DNA of 64,000 nucleotides from Paenibacillus tyrphae (GCF_000722545.1 NZ_JNVM01000004.1:186001-250000), one strand, 5' to 3'. Positions 33,463 through 45,666 are shown, counted from the stretch's first letter. The notes: a model not told the origin generated them from the sequence alone. Numbers and translations are program-made.

Positions 33463-34590
33463 ATGACGGCCCACAATCAACATTCCGAAACGAACCACTG
33501 CGCGGGCTGCGGTGTATCGCTCCAAACGGAGCAGCCGGATCAGCTCGGCTATGTCCCGGCTCAAGCGCTTGAGCGCACGCCGATCATTTGCCAGCGGTGT
33601 TTCCGCATCAAGAATTACAATGAAGCTTCGGGCATTACGCTCAACCAGGACGACTTTCTGCGGCTGCTCACCCATGTAGGGGGAACAGACTCGCTGGTCG
33701 TGAACATTGTCGATATTTTCGATTTCGAGGGCAGTATGATTTCCGGTCTGGCGCGCTTTGTCGGCACTAACCCGGTCATTCTGGTCGTGAACAAAATCGA
33801 TCTGCTCCCCAAAGTGACGAACTACAACCGGATCGTAAACTGGGTGCAGAGACAGGCGAAGGAAGCGGGCCTTCGGGTCGTGGAAGTCGTTCTGTGCTCG
33901 GCGAAAAAAAATATGGGCTTCGAACGGGTCATCGAAGCGTTGGAGCTGCACCGCAAAGGGCGCGACATTTATGTCGTCGGGGCGACGAACGTCGGCAAAT
34001 CGACGCTCATCAACCGGCTTATTCGCGATTACAGCGATTTGGACGCCGAGTTGACGGTTTCGCAATATCCGGGCACGACGCTTGACCTTGTACGCATTCC
34101 GCTGGACGACGGCGCCTCGATCATCGATACGCCGGGCATCGTGTACAAGCATCGTCTGACGGAGCTCGTCAGCAAGAAAGATTTGATGAAGGTGATGCCG
34201 GACAGGCCGATCAAGCCGCTGGTGTTCCAATTGAACGATCAACAGACGATCTTCTTCGGCAGCTTCGCGCGCTTTGATTTCGTGCAGGGCGAACGGCAGT
34301 CGTTCACGTTCTACGTTTCCAACGCGCTCCAGGCCCACCGGACGAAGCTGGAACGGGCGGACGAGCTGTACGAGGAGCACCGGGGCGTGCTTTTGTCGCC
34401 GCCAAGCCTGGAAGAGCTGGAGGAGCTGCCTAAGCTGACCAAGCATCCGATCCGCATTCCGAAGAACGCGAATCTGGACGTCTCGGTCTCGGGCCTCGGC
34501 TGGATCAAAGTAAACGGCACGGCGGGAGCGGATCTGGTCATTCACGTGCCTAAAGGCGTGAAGGTCGCCGTTCGGGAATCGGTCATTTAG
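33463..34590 (+). CDS. yqeH: Circularly permuted GTPase YqeH, 30S ribosome assembly
   Basis: A 375-residue GTPase. An N-terminal zinc finger holds Cys pairs in HCAGCGVSLQ and CQRCFRIKNYN. The G motifs are permuted: G4 VVNKIDLLPK, G5 CSAKKNMG, then G1 GATNVGKSTLINRL and G3 DTPGIV. The C-terminal domain binds RNA or protein. Known: YqeH/BPG acts in late 30S subunit assembly. It follows yqeG by 7 bases and precedes aroE by 25. Confidence 0.95.
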   Translation: MTAHNQHSETNHCAGCGVSLQTEQPDQLGYVPAQALERTPIICQRCFRIKNYNEASGITLNQDDFLRLLTHVGGTDSLVVNIVDIFDFEGSMISGLARFVGTNPVILVVNKIDLLPKVTNYNRIVNWVQRQAKEAGLRVVEVVLCSAKKNMGFERVIEALELHRKGRDIYVVGATNVGKSTLINRLIRDYSDLDAELTVSQYPGTTLDLVRIPLDDGASIIDTPGIVYKHRLTELVSKKDLMKVMPDRPIKPLVFQLNDQQTIFFGSFARFDFVQGERQSFTFYVSNALQAHRTKLERADELYEEHRGVLLSPPSLEELEELPKLTKHPIRIPKNANLDVSVSGLGWIKVNGTAGADLVIHVPKGVKVAVRESVI

Positions 34591-34615
34591 CGGGGAGCGG
34601 GAGGAACGGGATTCA

Positions 34616-35485
34616 ATGAGCAAGCATAAACTGGACAGCCACACGATTTTGTACGGGGTATTCGGCGATCCGATCCGGCATTCCAAATCGCCGATCATGC
34701 TGAACCGGGCATTCGAAGCGGCGGGAATCAATGCGGCGTACGGAGCGTTTCACATCCTGCCCGGCACGCTGAAGGACGCGGTGGCCGGCATCCGGGCGCT
34801 GCAATTCCGCGGGGTCAACGTGACGATTCCGCACAAGGTCGAGGTCATGTCCTATTTGGACGAGATCGACGAAGGAGCCCGCGCCATCGGAGCGGTGAAC
34901 ACCATCGTCAACGAAGGCGGCCGGCTGATCGGCTACAATACCGACGGCATCGGCTATATGCGTTCGCTCCGCGAAGAGACGGGCATCTCGCTGAAGGGTC
35001 GCAAGGTGCTGATGATCGGCGCAGGGGGAGCGGCTCGCGGCGTCGGCTACGCATTAGCCCGCGAAGGCGCGGAGCATATCTACATCGCGAACCGCACGAA
35101 GGAGAAGGCGCTGGACCTCGCTTCGTCGATGAGCGAATTCGGCAGCGTATCCGGGTACGGCCTGGACGAGATTCCGAAGCTGGCCGGAGAGGCCGCTTTG
35201 ATCGTCAACAATACGCTGCTCGGCATGCATCCGAACGTAGACGAGGTGCCGATGGACATTTCGCTGATTCGTCCCGAGACGGTCGTCAGCGATCTGGTGT
35301 ACAACCCGCTGATCACCCGTTTCCTGCGCGAAGCCCGCGATCAGCGCGGCGCCGTCATTCACAGCGGCCTCGGCATGTTCATTTACCAAGGCGCCTACGC
35401 CTTCGAATATTGGACCGGCGAACCCGCTCCGATCGCCGCCATGCGCGAAGTGGTGGAACAATCTTTTTCGGTATCGGAGCATTGA
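34616..35485 (+). CDS. aroE: Shikimate dehydrogenase
   Basis: A 289-residue NADP-dependent enzyme reducing 3-dehydroshikimate to shikimate. The substrate domain has GDPIRHSKSPIMLN and GVNVTIPHK with the catalytic Lys; the dinucleotide domain has MIGAGGAARGVGYALA and ANRTKEKA. YNTDGIGYMRSL and the C-terminal GLGMFIYQGAYAFEYWTG are conserved. GGGAG lies upstream of ATG 34616. A 413-base gap with repeats separates it from yhbY, unlike the tight spacing in B. subtilis. Confidence 0.95.
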   Translation: MSKHKLDSHTILYGVFGDPIRHSKSPIMLNRAFEAAGINAAYGAFHILPGTLKDAVAGIRALQFRGVNVTIPHKVEVMSYLDEIDEGARAIGAVNTIVNEGGRLIGYNTDGIGYMRSLREETGISLKGRKVLMIGAGGAARGVGYALAREGAEHIYIANRTKEKALDLASSMSEFGSVSGYGLDEIPKLAGEAALIVNNTLLGMHPNVDEVPMDISLIRPETVVSDLVYNPLITRFLREARDQRGAVIHSGLGMFIYQGAYAFEYWTGEPAPIAAMREVVEQSFSVSEH

Positions 35486-35571
35486 TTTTGAACACATTAA
35501 GTATGGATTAGGCACGGATTTGGGTTTGGATTTTGGCTTTTGGGGTTTGAGATGTTGCCGTCCAGGGCGCT

Positions 35572-35588
35572 TCATGACAAGGTCATGA
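35572..35588. repeat. Palindrome copy 1, TCATGAC-N3-GTCATGA
   Basis: A 17-base inverted repeat with 7-bp perfect arms around AAG. The same arms recur at 35631-35647 on the same flank sequence CTT...G. Confidence 0.7.
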
Positions 35589-35630
35589 GCCCCTGACGCC
35601 TCGGTTTGCGCCTTGCGCCGAACAAGAGCT

Positions 35631-35647
35631 TCATGACAGCGTCATGA
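35631..35647. repeat. Palindrome copy 2, TCATGAC-N3-GTCATGA
   Basis: Identical arms to copy 1 around AGC, 59 bases downstream. The pair could be tandem operators or two units of an interspersed repeat. Confidence 0.7.
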
Positions 35648-35842
35648 GGCGGCTCCTTCCCCGCAATAAATGAAAAAACGCACGACGCAACGCAGCGCAC
35701 CCTGGGCATAACGTATGGAGAGAACACCGCATGTGAGCGTGTCCCGAAGGGACGAAAGCGTTCCTACGCCGCTGTTCCTTCAACGCCGGCCCCGCAGCAG
35801 GCACGCCCCTTTCGGGTGTCCAGAGGGCGCAGCCCTTTGGGG

Positions 35843-35861
35843 TCCTCCCTACCAGGGAGGA
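35843..35861 (+). promoter_or_regulatory. Perfect hairpin in the yhbY leader
   Basis: TCCTCCCT and AGGGAGGA form an 8-bp stem with an ACC loop. The 5' arm is complementary to Shine-Dalgarno-like sequences just downstream (TAGGAGGG at about 35864 and AAGGAGGA at about 35880), so it could sequester the ribosome site. Confidence 0.45.
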
Positions 35862-35898
35862 TTTAGGAGGGTGCTACTTAAGGAGGATAACAACCACC

Positions 35899-36192
35899 AT
35901 GTTAACAGGCAAACAAAAACGGTATTTGCGCTCATTGGCGCATCATATGAACCCGATCTTTCAGGTCGGCAAAGGCGGAGTAAACGATCATCTGATCCGG
36001 CACATCAGCGAGGCGCTGGAAGTCCGCGAGCTGATCAAAGTAACGGTGCTCAACAACTGTATGGAGGACCGGAGCGAAGTGGCCGAGCAGTTGTCACAAG
36101 GCGCCGGCGCAGAGCTGGTTCAAGTGATCGGCAAAATCATCGTGCTCTACAAGGAATCCCGCGAGCATAAAACGATCGAGCTTCCGGTTTAA
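35899..36192 (+). CDS. yhbY: YhbY family ribosome-associated RNA-binding protein
   Basis: A 97-residue single CRS1-YhbY domain. LTGKQKRYLRSLAHHMNPIFQVGKGGVND contains the GxxG-type RNA loop (GKGG), and RELIKVTVLNN follows. Known: YhbY binds pre-50S particles. AAGGAGGA lies 11 bases upstream. Next gene nadD follows after 49 bases. Confidence 0.93.
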   Translation: MLTGKQKRYLRSLAHHMNPIFQVGKGGVNDHLIRHISEALEVRELIKVTVLNNCMEDRSEVAEQLSQGAGAELVQVIGKIIVLYKESREHKTIELPV

Positions 36193-36241
36193 GCCTACAG
36201 CGCTAGAAGTGGCATTTCAGCTAAAAAGAGGGGGATGCCGA

Positions 36242-36829
36242 ATGAAGGTCGGTTTGATGGGCGGCACCTTCGATCCCGTTCATATCGGGCATCTGATTGC
36301 CGCCCAAAGCGTCTGCGAGAGGCTCGAACTCGACGAAGTATGGTTTATGCCGACGAACGTTCCTCCGCATAAAGAACAGGCACCCGGAGCTTCCCCACGG
36401 CAGCGGCTGGAGATGGTTAAGCTTGCCGTTGAAGGGCACCCGCACTTCCGGGCATCGGATATGGAGCTGCGCAAAGGCGGCGTATCGTACAGCATCGAGA
36501 CGGTAACGATGCTTCGGGCGCAGCATCCCGGTGATCGGTTTACTTATATTATCGGGGCCGATATGGTTCGATATTTGCCGAAGTGGTATAAGATCGACGA
36601 GCTGGCCCGGCTGGTTACTTTCGCTGGATTGCAGCGGCCGGGCTATGATACGGGGTACGAGGGGCTTCCCGATGCCATTCGGCAATCGGTGAAGCTTGTG
36701 CCGATGCCGCAAATCGAGCTGTCGTCCACGTTGATCCGGCAGCGCCGGGCTTCGGGACGGTCAGTGCGTTACATGGTCCCGGATCGGGTAAATCATTATA
36801 TCGAGGTGAACCGTCTGTATGAAGCGTGA
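36242..36829 (+). CDS. nadD: Nicotinate-nucleotide adenylyltransferase
   Basis: A 195-residue nucleotidyltransferase making deamido-NAD from nicotinate mononucleotide and ATP. Motifs: MGGTFDPVHIGHLIAA with the (H/T)xxH, FTYIIGADMVRYLPKWYKI and the C-terminal ELSSTLIRQRRASGRSVRYMVPDRV. ATG 36242 was chosen because GAGGGGG lies 7 bases upstream. It overlaps yqeK by 11 bases. Confidence 0.95.
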   Translation: MKVGLMGGTFDPVHIGHLIAAQSVCERLELDEVWFMPTNVPPHKEQAPGASPRQRLEMVKLAVEGHPHFRASDMELRKGGVSYSIETVTMLRAQHPGDRFTYIIGADMVRYLPKWYKIDELARLVTFAGLQRPGYDTGYEGLPDAIRQSVKLVPMPQIELSSTLIRQRRASGRSVRYMVPDRVNHYIEVNRLYEA

Positions 36830-37400
36830 GGAAATGATCGAATCGGTTCGCTCCCAGATGCCGGAGAAGCGCTGGAACCATACGCTTGGCGTCATGGAAA
36901 CGGCGGTGCGGCTGGCGGAGCGCTATGGGGCGGACCCGGACAAAGCCGAGCTGGCGGCCATTCTCCATGATGTCTGTAAATATTGGCGTGTGGACGAGCA
37001 AGCGCGCATCATCCGCGAGAACGGACTGCCTCAGGATTTGCTCGATTACGACAAAGAACTGTGGCATGCCCACGCGGGCGCGTGGATCGCCCGGGAGCAG
37101 TACGGCGTAAGCGACGAGGAAGTATTGGATGCGATACGTTATCACACCTCGGGTCGCGCACGGATGACGCTGCTTGACAAGGTCGTTTGTCTGGCGGATT
37201 ACATGGAGCCGGGCCGGGATTTTCCGGGCGTGCATAATATTCGCCAAAACGCCGAACATAGTTTAGAGAAGGCACTTATAACTGGATTTGACGGAACGAT
37301 CCGTTTTTTATTAGATAAAGGCAAGCGAATTTATCCGCTGACCTTCGAAGCTCGCAACGGATTGATCCGGGAGCTGGAGCAGCGGGGAGAAACGGTATGA
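36819..37400 (+). CDS. yqeK: YqeK, HD-domain Ap4A hydrolase
   Basis: A 193-residue HD phosphohydrolase. Metal ligands: His in RWNHTLGVMETA, the HD of AILHDVCKYW, His in LWHAHAGAW and the later Asp in VVCLADYMEPGR. Known: YqeK splits Ap4A symmetrically to ADP. The RYHTSGRARMTLLDK segment is a family mark. It overlaps nadD and precedes rsfS by 22 bases, in the usual order. Confidence 0.94.
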   Translation: MKREEMIESVRSQMPEKRWNHTLGVMETAVRLAERYGADPDKAELAAILHDVCKYWRVDEQARIIRENGLPQDLLDYDKELWHAHAGAWIAREQYGVSDEEVLDAIRYHTSGRARMTLLDKVVCLADYMEPGRDFPGVHNIRQNAEHSLEKALITGFDGTIRFLLDKGKRIYPLTFEARNGLIRELEQRGETV

Positions 37401-37422
37401 TTTACTTACAGGAGGAAACGAT

Positions 37423-37770
37423 ATGACCATTCAACCGGATGAGCTTATGAAGCTCGTGGTCGATGCGGCCGAAGACAAGAAAGCGATGGATGTAACGGCA
37501 TTGAACCTGCGCGGGATTTCTTTGATTGCGGATTACTTCGTCATTTGCCACGGTAATTCCGAAACGCAGGTGCAGGCGATCGCGACCGAGATCAAGAAAC
37601 GTTCGGAAGAGCGCGGCGCACGAATCCGCGGCCTCGAAGGCATGGACACGGCCCGCTGGGTACTTGTCGACTTGGGCGACGTCGTCGTTCACGTGTTTCA
37701 CCGCGACGACCGCGAATATTACAACATCGAGCGGCTGTGGTCCGACGCGAAAGTGGTCGAACGGGTATGA
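37423..37770 (+). CDS. rsfS: Ribosome silencing factor RsfS
   Basis: A 115-residue RsfS/YbeB protein that binds uL14 and blocks subunit joining in starvation. Motifs: VDAAEDKKAMDVTALNLRG, ADYFVICHGNSETQVQAIA and GMDTARWVLVDLGDVVVHVF. AGGAGG lies upstream of ATG 37423. Its TGA overlaps the ATG of cvfB. Confidence 0.96.
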   Translation: MTIQPDELMKLVVDAAEDKKAMDVTALNLRGISLIADYFVICHGNSETQVQAIATEIKKRSEERGARIRGLEGMDTARWVLVDLGDVVVHVFHRDDREYYNIERLWSDAKVVERV

Positions 37771-38669
37771 GGCTGGAAGCCGGAACGATTCGACGTTTGG
37801 ACGTGGCGAGGGAAGTATCGCCGCACGGCTATTTTTTAACGGACGGCACGCAGGACGTGCTGCTCCATTACAGCGAAGCCGCCGGGGAAGTGAAGCCGGG
37901 GGGGCAGGTCGAGGTATTCTTGTTTCACGACACCGAGGATCGGCTGGCGGCGACGATGCGCAAGCCGCTCGTCACGCTTGGAGAAGTCGCGCTTCTGGAA
38001 GTGGTCGACCTCCATCCGCGCTTCGGCTGTTTTCTCGAAATGGGGCTCGGACGTCATTTGCTGCTTCCTTTTAAAGAGCTGCCTGAGCTTAAGGAGCTGC
38101 GTCCTGAAGTCGGAGACCGCGTATTCGTCGTACTCGCTCACGACCGGCAAGGACGGCTCGTCGCCAAAGTGGCCGGAGAAGACCGGCTTAAGCGGCTGTG
38201 CTTCGACGCTCCGGCAAGCTGGCGCAACACCTGGGTCGACGCCCGCGTCTACAAGCCGCTGCAAATGGGTTCGTTCGTCGTTTGCGACGGCGGCGTGGTC
38301 GGGTTCGGCGTCATCGGCTTTATTCATACGTCTGAAAGAACCCGGCTGCTGCGTCTCGGCGAACAGGTGAAGGTGCGCGTCTCGTTCGTACGCGAGGATG
38401 GCAACGTCAACTGCTCAATGCGCGAGCGCAAGGAAGTCGGACGCGACACCGATTCGGAGAAGCTTCTGGCCTTCCTGAAAGAGCGCCCGAATCAGGCGAT
38501 GCCGTATTCGGACGAAACCCCGGCTGATTTGATCAGTCAGCGGTTCGGCATGAGCAAGTCCGCCTTCAAACGCGCCATCGGGAAGCTGATGAAGGAAGGT
38601 CTGGTTTATCAGGAAGGCAGCTGGACCTATTTGAAAAAAGAAGCGGCATCGCAGCCGGCATCCGAATGA
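37767..38669 (+). CDS. cvfB: CvfB/YitL-like S1 RNA-binding protein
   Basis: A 300-residue protein with tandem S1-like beta barrels (first with RRLDVAREVSPHGYFLTDG, then GEVALLEVVDLHPRFGCFLEMGLGRHLLLPF, then the GVIGFIHTSERTRLLRLGEQVKVRV barrel) and a C-terminal winged helix (DLISQRFGMSKSAFKRAIGKLMKEGLV). Known: CvfB in Staphylococcus binds RNA and affects virulence genes; YitL is the B. subtilis version. ATG 37767 overlaps the rsfS stop. In B. subtilis this gene is elsewhere, so it was placed between rsfS and yqeM in this lineage. Confidence 0.9.
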   Translation: MRLEAGTIRRLDVAREVSPHGYFLTDGTQDVLLHYSEAAGEVKPGGQVEVFLFHDTEDRLAATMRKPLVTLGEVALLEVVDLHPRFGCFLEMGLGRHLLLPFKELPELKELRPEVGDRVFVVLAHDRQGRLVAKVAGEDRLKRLCFDAPASWRNTWVDARVYKPLQMGSFVVCDGGVVGFGVIGFIHTSERTRLLRLGEQVKVRVSFVREDGNVNCSMRERKEVGRDTDSEKLLAFLKERPNQAMPYSDETPADLISQRFGMSKSAFKRAIGKLMKEGLVYQEGSWTYLKKEAASQPASE

Positions 38670-38718
38670 AAGTCGTTCGGAGCCGGCCTTTGTCTGTTCG
38701 GTGAAGGAGGAGCAAGCT

Positions 38719-39522
38719 GTGGCTTACGAACAATTTTCCCATCTGTATGACCGGCTGATGGAGGACATGCCCTATGACGACTGGCTTCACTTTGCGCACC
38801 AGTGCTGGGACAAGCACGGAGCACCCCGAAGCGTGGTCGATCTGGGCTGCGGTACCGGAAGCATAGCAGTCCCGCTGGCGCAGCTCGGCTACGAAGTCGT
38901 CGGCATCGACCTGTCGGAGGATATGCTGTCCATGGCCAGTCAAAAAGCGGAAAGCGCACAGCGGAGCAAGCCTTTTCCTGCGGGCGGAGGCGTGATGTGG
39001 CTGCAGCAGGACATGCGCGAATGGGAGCTTGGCCGCCCGGTCGATGCGGTCATTTCGTTTTGCGATTGCTTGAACTATTTGCTGGAGGAAGAAGACATCG
39101 AGCGGACATTCAAACAGGTATACGACGGGCTTGCTCCGGGCGGTGTGTTCGTGTTCGACATGCATACGCAGAGCCAGCTTCAGAGCTATGCGGAATCGCA
39201 GCCGTTTTTCCTGAACGACGACGATGTCGCCTACATCTGGACCTGCGATTTTGATCCGGGCCGCTGCGAAATCGAGCATGAGTTGACCTTGTTCGTGCGG
39301 GAAGGGGACACATGGGCGGAAGGGTCTGACGACGCCATTACGGAGCGGTATCACCGGATCGAGGAGCTGCATGTGCAGCGGGCGTATTCGCTCGATTGGG
39401 TGCAGGAGCGGCTGCGTGCGGCCGGATTTTCCGAGACGGCATGCTATGCCGACTTTTCGTTCGAAGCGCCGACGGACGATACGCAGCGGGCGTTTTTTGT
39501 GGCCGTGAAGCCGCGGGATTGA
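38719..39522 (+). CDS. yqeM: YqeM-like SAM-dependent methyltransferase
   Basis: A 267-residue methyltransferase with motif I VVDLGCGTGSIAVPLAQLG, VVGIDLSEDML, and DAVISFCDCLNYLLEEED. The N-terminal YEQFSHLYDRLMEDMPYDDWLHF is the mark of the YqeM group, which always lies near rsfS and comE. The RNA or metabolite target is unknown. GTG 38719 was chosen because AAGGAGG lies 8 bases upstream. Confidence 0.9.
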   Translation: MAYEQFSHLYDRLMEDMPYDDWLHFAHQCWDKHGAPRSVVDLGCGTGSIAVPLAQLGYEVVGIDLSEDMLSMASQKAESAQRSKPFPAGGGVMWLQQDMREWELGRPVDAVISFCDCLNYLLEEEDIERTFKQVYDGLAPGGVFVFDMHTQSQLQSYAESQPFFLNDDDVAYIWTCDFDPGRCEIEHELTLFVREGDTWAEGSDDAITERYHRIEELHVQRAYSLDWVQERLRAAGFSETACYADFSFEAPTDDTQRAFFVAVKPRD

Positions 39523-39558
39523 GCTTGAAGTGGGGCAAACGGATACGGGCGCATCTCG

Positions 39559-39651
39559 TTAACGTGTTAAATGGATAATCAGCTGCAGCAGGCACAGGAT
39601 CATCCCCCATAGCGGGAGCGACAGCATGACCCCGTTGACGAATCCTTTCAT
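39559..39651 (-). CDS. Small hydrophobic peptide, 30 residues
   Basis: On the minus strand GGAGG is followed after 9 bases by ATG and a 30-codon frame, beginning MKGFVNGVMLSLPLWGM and continuing as one hydrophobic helix ending HLTR. Good ribosome site, charged ends and a central helix suggest a real single-pass membrane peptide. Its function and relatives are unknown to me. It faces yqeM tail to tail and lies upstream of the leuS leader. Confidence 0.5.
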   Translation of the reverse strand: MKGFVNGVMLSLPLWGMILCLLQLIIHLTR

Positions 39652-39798
39652 AAGGCTCATCCTCCGTAATAAGCTTCGAATAGAAAACATTTATTACAAA
39701 GTATGGCCAAGTTAAGGAGAATGTAACCGGGACGGACCCGTTTGCGATGAGGCCGGCGGCGTATTATCCCGCAGCTTCGGGAAAATCGGGAGCCCGGC

Positions 39799-39828
39799 TT
39801 GACACGGAGGAATCGTTTTTCATATAAT
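39799..39828 (+). promoter_or_regulatory. Sigma-A promoter of leuS
   Basis: Perfect TTGACA (39799-39804), 18 bases, perfect TATAAT (39823-39828). Confidence 0.8.
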
Positions 39829-39835
39829 GAAACCT

Positions 39836-40123
39836 AATTGGAGCATATATGCAAAAGGCCGTGACAAGAACTAGTAACTGCAGCGCTTTCTTTCAGAGAG
39901 CCGGTGGCGGGTGGGAACCGGTAGAAGCAGGCAGCGAACTCATCTTCGAGCCGTTTGGCCAAAAGACCGCAACCGAGCGCAAGCTTCGCCGGTCAGAGCC
40001 ATAAACGTACCCCGCGTTAAGGGGAGAGTGGGCCCAGGCAAAGCATGCTTGAGTCAACTAGGGTGGTACCACGGGAAATAAGCCTCTCGTCCCTAGCGTT
40101 GCGCTAGCGATGAGGGCTTTTTT
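39836..40123 (+). promoter_or_regulatory. Leucine T-box leader riboswitch of leuS
   Basis: The T-box sequence AGGGTGGTACCACGGG (about 40060-40075) forms the antiterminator bulge that pairs with the uncharged tRNA acceptor end. The stem I region has GAGAGCCGGTGG and GGGAACCGG, and the specifier loop reads GAACTCATC, with CTC (39939-39941) as a leucine codon. The competing terminator is the G/C-rich hairpin 40082-40117 followed by six T. Uncharged tRNA-Leu would stabilise the antiterminator and allow leuS expression. Confidence 0.93.
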
Positions 40124-40151
40124 GTTTGAATCGAAGGAGGTCTACACAAAT

Positions 40152-42602
<2,451 letters not shown>

Positions 42603-42620
42603 GAAGCGGCGTCGGGAAAA

Positions 42621-42660
42621 CAAAAAACCGCACTCCGGAATCGGAGCACGGCGGTTCATA
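42621..42660 (-). terminator. Terminator of comER
   Basis: On the minus strand an imperfect 12-bp stem (GTGCTCCG with CGGAGTGC inside, AACC with GGTT outside) is followed by six T. It also lies just past leuS, whose own rightward T tract is missing. Confidence 0.65.
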
Positions 42661-42697
42661 TCGGAAAAGGACGTGAAAGCATCGCGTTCTGTTCGGC

Positions 42698-43528
42698 CTA
42701 CGGGCCGAAAAACCGGGCCTTCACCTTTTCCACATCTTCATCGTATTTAGCATGAGTTGTGCGGATCAGGTCGTCAAAGACCCCGTACAGCTCTTTTTGC
42801 ATTATGCGGAGTCCTTCCGCGGTAATGCCGCCGGGAACGGATACCCGCTGCTGCAGGGAAGCGGGCGTAAAGCCTCCGGTAGTCAGCAGCCTACCGGTGC
42901 CGAGCGTCATCTCGGCTGCAAGCTGCGTAGCCTCCGTCTCGGAGATGCCGGTGGCGGCAACGGCGGCATCGACGAATTTTTGCACGAAAAAGGCCAGAAA
43001 CGCCGGGCCGCAGCTTGTAATGTCCGAAGAGACGCGCGTATGCTCCTCGCGGATGCGGATGGGGGCGCTAATGTGGGAGAGCAGCAGCTCCAGCCGCGCT
43101 TGATCCTCGTCGGTCATCCGGTCTCCGTAAATGCACAGTGTCGCACCGCTGAGCACATAGTTGGTAATGCTCGGAATGACCTTGGCGATTTTGCAGGGGA
43201 GCAGTTTTTCCAAATGACGAATCTGCACCGGGCTTGTAATGGAGACAACGACCGTGTCGGGGGCGACAACATCCCGGATATCATCGATGACCGCTTTGAA
43301 TTCCATAGGTTTGACGCACAGAAAAAGAAGCTGGGCCCCCGATGCAGCTTCCTTATTAGAACGGGCTGTTTGCAGGCCCGGGTAGCTTTCCGCTAACTGC
43401 TCCGCTTTGCGGGCGGTGCGATTGGTCACAACAAGATGATCCGGGCTGACTGCGCCGGATTGAATGAACGCTTCGATGAGAATACTGCCCATGCTGCCTG
43501 TTCCGATAAATCCGATTTGCATGACCAT
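42698..43528 (-). CDS. comER: ComER, ProC-family pyrroline-5-carboxylate reductase homologue
   Basis: A 276-residue protein (B. subtilis ComER is 273). N-terminal IGFIGTGSMGSILIEAF is the NAD(P)-binding Rossmann loop; LFLCVKPMEFKAV and the C-terminal GGITAEGLRIMQKELYGVFDDL match the ProC family. Position decides the name: it is divergent from comEA, as in Bacillales, where comER affects biofilm/sporulation signalling rather than proline synthesis. True ProC activity cannot be excluded. Confidence 0.88.
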   Translation of the reverse strand: MVMQIGFIGTGSMGSILIEAFIQSGAVSPDHLVVTNRTARKAEQLAESYPGLQTARSNKEAASGAQLLFLCVKPMEFKAVIDDIRDVVAPDTVVVSITSPVQIRHLEKLLPCKIAKVIPSITNYVLSGATLCIYGDRMTDEDQARLELLLSHISAPIRIREEHTRVSSDITSCGPAFLAFFVQKFVDAAVAATGISETEATQLAAEMTLGTGRLLTTGGFTPASLQQRVSVPGGITAEGLRIMQKELYGVFDDLIRTTHAKYDEDVEKVKARFFGP

Positions 43529-43632
43529 CCCCCCCTGATTGGATTGCAGCCTTTTTCATGTATATGAGACGGAGCGCAAGACCATGCATTCGATTTTTCG
43601 ATCAAGATTCGATGAAGAAACGAGGTGGAGCA

Positions 43633-44220
43633 ATGCCCCATTTTTCGGAAAAAGCTTTGGTTCGATTTGCCGGCCTAGTGCTCGCCGCTGGCGTTGTCAT
43701 TGTACTGCTGTTTTGGCGTCCTTGGACATCGGACGGGGTACCGGCGGGCTTTAAGGCGGCGGACGAGGAAATGAGAAAATTGCTTCAGGAGCAGAACGAA
43801 GCAAGACAGGCGAATGGGCTTCCGGGCGAGGCGAAGGTAGCAAAGGGTGAAAAGAACCCTGCGGCGGAGCCGAAAGGGAACCCGGTCGCGGAGAAGGCTG
43901 CCGCAGAGTCATCTCCTAAGCCTGCTGCAGCGGACAGTCCGCCGGAAGAAGCTTCTGCCGCCGGGGCGGCTTCCGAATCGGCGAAGGCCGCTGCCGGGAA
44001 GCCGGTTGAGAGCGCTCCCGGTAAAATCAATTTGAACACGGCTACCGCCAAACAGCTCGACGAGCTCCCGGGAATCGGGGCCAGCCGGGCGCAAGCGATC
44101 GTCGAGCTTCGCAAGAAGCTGGGCGGTTCGTTCAAATCCGTAGACCAGCTGCTGGAAGTGAAGGGAATCGGCGAAAAAATGCTGAAAAAAATAAAGCCTC
44201 TCGTCACTTTGGAGCCTTGA
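43633..44220 (+). CDS. comEA: ComEA, DNA-binding competence protein
   Basis: A 195-residue protein: an N-terminal membrane anchor (about 10-30), a 100-residue Ala/Pro/Glu/Lys-rich linker, and a C-terminal double helix-hairpin-helix with INLNTATAKQLDELPGIGASRAQAIVELRKK and LLEVKGIGEKMLKKIKPL. It should hold incoming DNA outside the membrane for ComEC. The SLBB domain seen between anchor and linker in many Firmicute ComEA proteins is not visible. ATG 43633 was chosen for GAGGTGGAG upstream; ATG 43612 is an alternative. Confidence 0.9.
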   Translation: MPHFSEKALVRFAGLVLAAGVVIVLLFWRPWTSDGVPAGFKAADEEMRKLLQEQNEARQANGLPGEAKVAKGEKNPAAEPKGNPVAEKAAAESSPKPAAADSPPEEASAAGAASESAKAAAGKPVESAPGKINLNTATAKQLDELPGIGASRAQAIVELRKKLGGSFKSVDQLLEVKGIGEKMLKKIKPLVTLEP

Positions 44221-44330
44221 GTCGGCCAGGCCATGTAATTATGTCTGAAATGTTTTGCGGAGAAAGCTTTCGTTTTGCTGCGGAATGTGCGAAAATAGGT
44301 ACGATTATCCATCATTTCTGTTGATTATAA

Positions 44331-45635
<1,305 letters not shown>

Positions 45636-45666
45636 AGCCGGAAAACATAAAGGAGCTTGAATCAGC

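Larger units (their letters stand above)
35486..35898 (+). other. Long aroE-yhbY intergenic region with palindromes and hairpins
   Basis: 413 bases with no credible gene. A G/T-rich patch (35515-35550) is followed by two copies of TCATGAC-N3-GTCATGA, then a C-rich stretch with GTCCC-GAA-GGGAC, and finally a perfect hairpin ending next to two ribosome-site-like sequences before yhbY. The C-rich end looks like a dispersed intergenic repeat (see findings). Confidence 0.5.
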
